From positions 1-5,549 of the forward strand of contig BEIM01000258.1 in the NCBI GenBank assembly GCA_002898995.1: a stretch of DNA of 5,549 nt, given 5' to 3'. The position numbers were made by a program, and so were the translations under genes. The first letter of the stretch is position 1; every line of letters begins with the position of its first letter. This DNA is from a bacterium HR36 (lineage in GTDB: Bacteria; Planctomycetota; Planctomycetia; Gemmatales; HRBIN36). Under the pieces are notes generated by a model. That model saw only the letters and a program-made list of their open reading frames with translations. It made no database searches and had not been told where the DNA came from. Of this stretch, positions 5,179-5,549 are shown piece after piece.

Positions 5179-5549
5179 TTTTCGGCATCCGCACGCTCGA
5201 TGAAAGAACGATCCACCAGCAAGTCTTGCCGCGACTCATGAGCCGCGTTCAGTACCGTAAACCATGCGCTATGAGTTTGACCCCCATCTCGATCCTCAGC
5301 TAGATTGGGCTGGCAAATGAGAGCGCACGTTTTCCAGGTAGATGTCATTGGGCGTTAGCCCGCCGTGGTTCGGAAACGTTCTCGCGAGGACGAGCTTCTG
5401 AATGCACACGCAAACCCTTCGAGGCCATGTCATTGCCGTGGCGTTACCTCTACTTCTTCGGGCGATTCCGCTTCATGTCCGACGTAACAGATTCTGTGAA
5501 CACTACTTAGGGAAAATCAGGTGCCGACCCAAGTTTCCTCTTGACACAG
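5179..5549. other. Right-end interval, no confident gene
   Basis: The plus-strand frame containing 5304-5510 has a stretch with protein-like character (for example LPWRYLYFFGRFRF, preceded by an ATG at 5427), but it has no ribosome binding site and no recognised domain. The minus strand is also open over 5013-5348. A TTGACA at 5541-5546 could be a -35 for a gene beyond the window, but the sequence ends before a -10 could be seen. Confidence 0.4.

Noticed and set aside
5013..5348. 111-codon minus-strand ORF near the right end
   Set aside because: No Shine-Dalgarno before its ATG, no recognised domain, and a plus-strand start signal competes for the same DNA. It could still be real, but I cannot support it.
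5370..5420. Minus-strand fragment reading NHGGLTPNDIY, reminiscent of transposase C-termini
   Set aside because: The match is a few residues only, with no DDE catalytic motif, no terminal inverted repeats and no extended open frame.

Overview
This is a bacterial window of moderate to high GC with three supportable protein genes and an unusually large non-coding share (about 44% by coordinate arithmetic). No marker fixes the phylum. RecA is of the ordinary bacterial type. Some of its wording (for example GISREADVLDLALE, and YSSVRLEV after loop L2) recalls Planctomycetota, Verrucomicrobiota or Acidobacteriota homologues, but this is an impression from memory and not a tested assignment.

Layout: (1) 1-633, plus strand, is the 3' part of a gene for a multi-pass membrane protein ending in an almost purely Glu/Asp tail. 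(2) 634-1389 has no convincing gene; it holds a 17-base near-identical direct repeat 200 bp apart and a perfect 12-bp-stem hairpin. (3) 1390-2472, minus strand, is a complete recA with a strong ribosome binding site and a good extended -10 promoter. The -10 overlaps a 10-bp palindrome that could be a LexA-type operator. (4) 2664-4058, plus strand and divergent from recA, is a complete polyisoprenyl-phosphate hexose-1-phosphate transferase (WcaJ/GumD-like), the enzyme that starts exopolysaccharide or O-antigen repeat units. (5) 4059-5549 is a long stretch without a convincing gene. It contains a likely terminator, a cluster of palindromes, an array of three or four degenerate repeats about 68 bp apart, and a perfect Shine-Dalgarno/ATG leading into a 12-codon ORF with a run of seven A.

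The three genes do not form a pathway. RecA is a recombination and SOS housekeeping gene, the transferase works in envelope polysaccharide synthesis, and the membrane protein is unassigned. No lexA, recX, glycosyltransferase, transposase or CRISPR-associated gene is seen. The parts most worth a second look are the repeat array at 4523-4763 and the recA operator candidate. I see no clear evidence of a new defence or mobile system.
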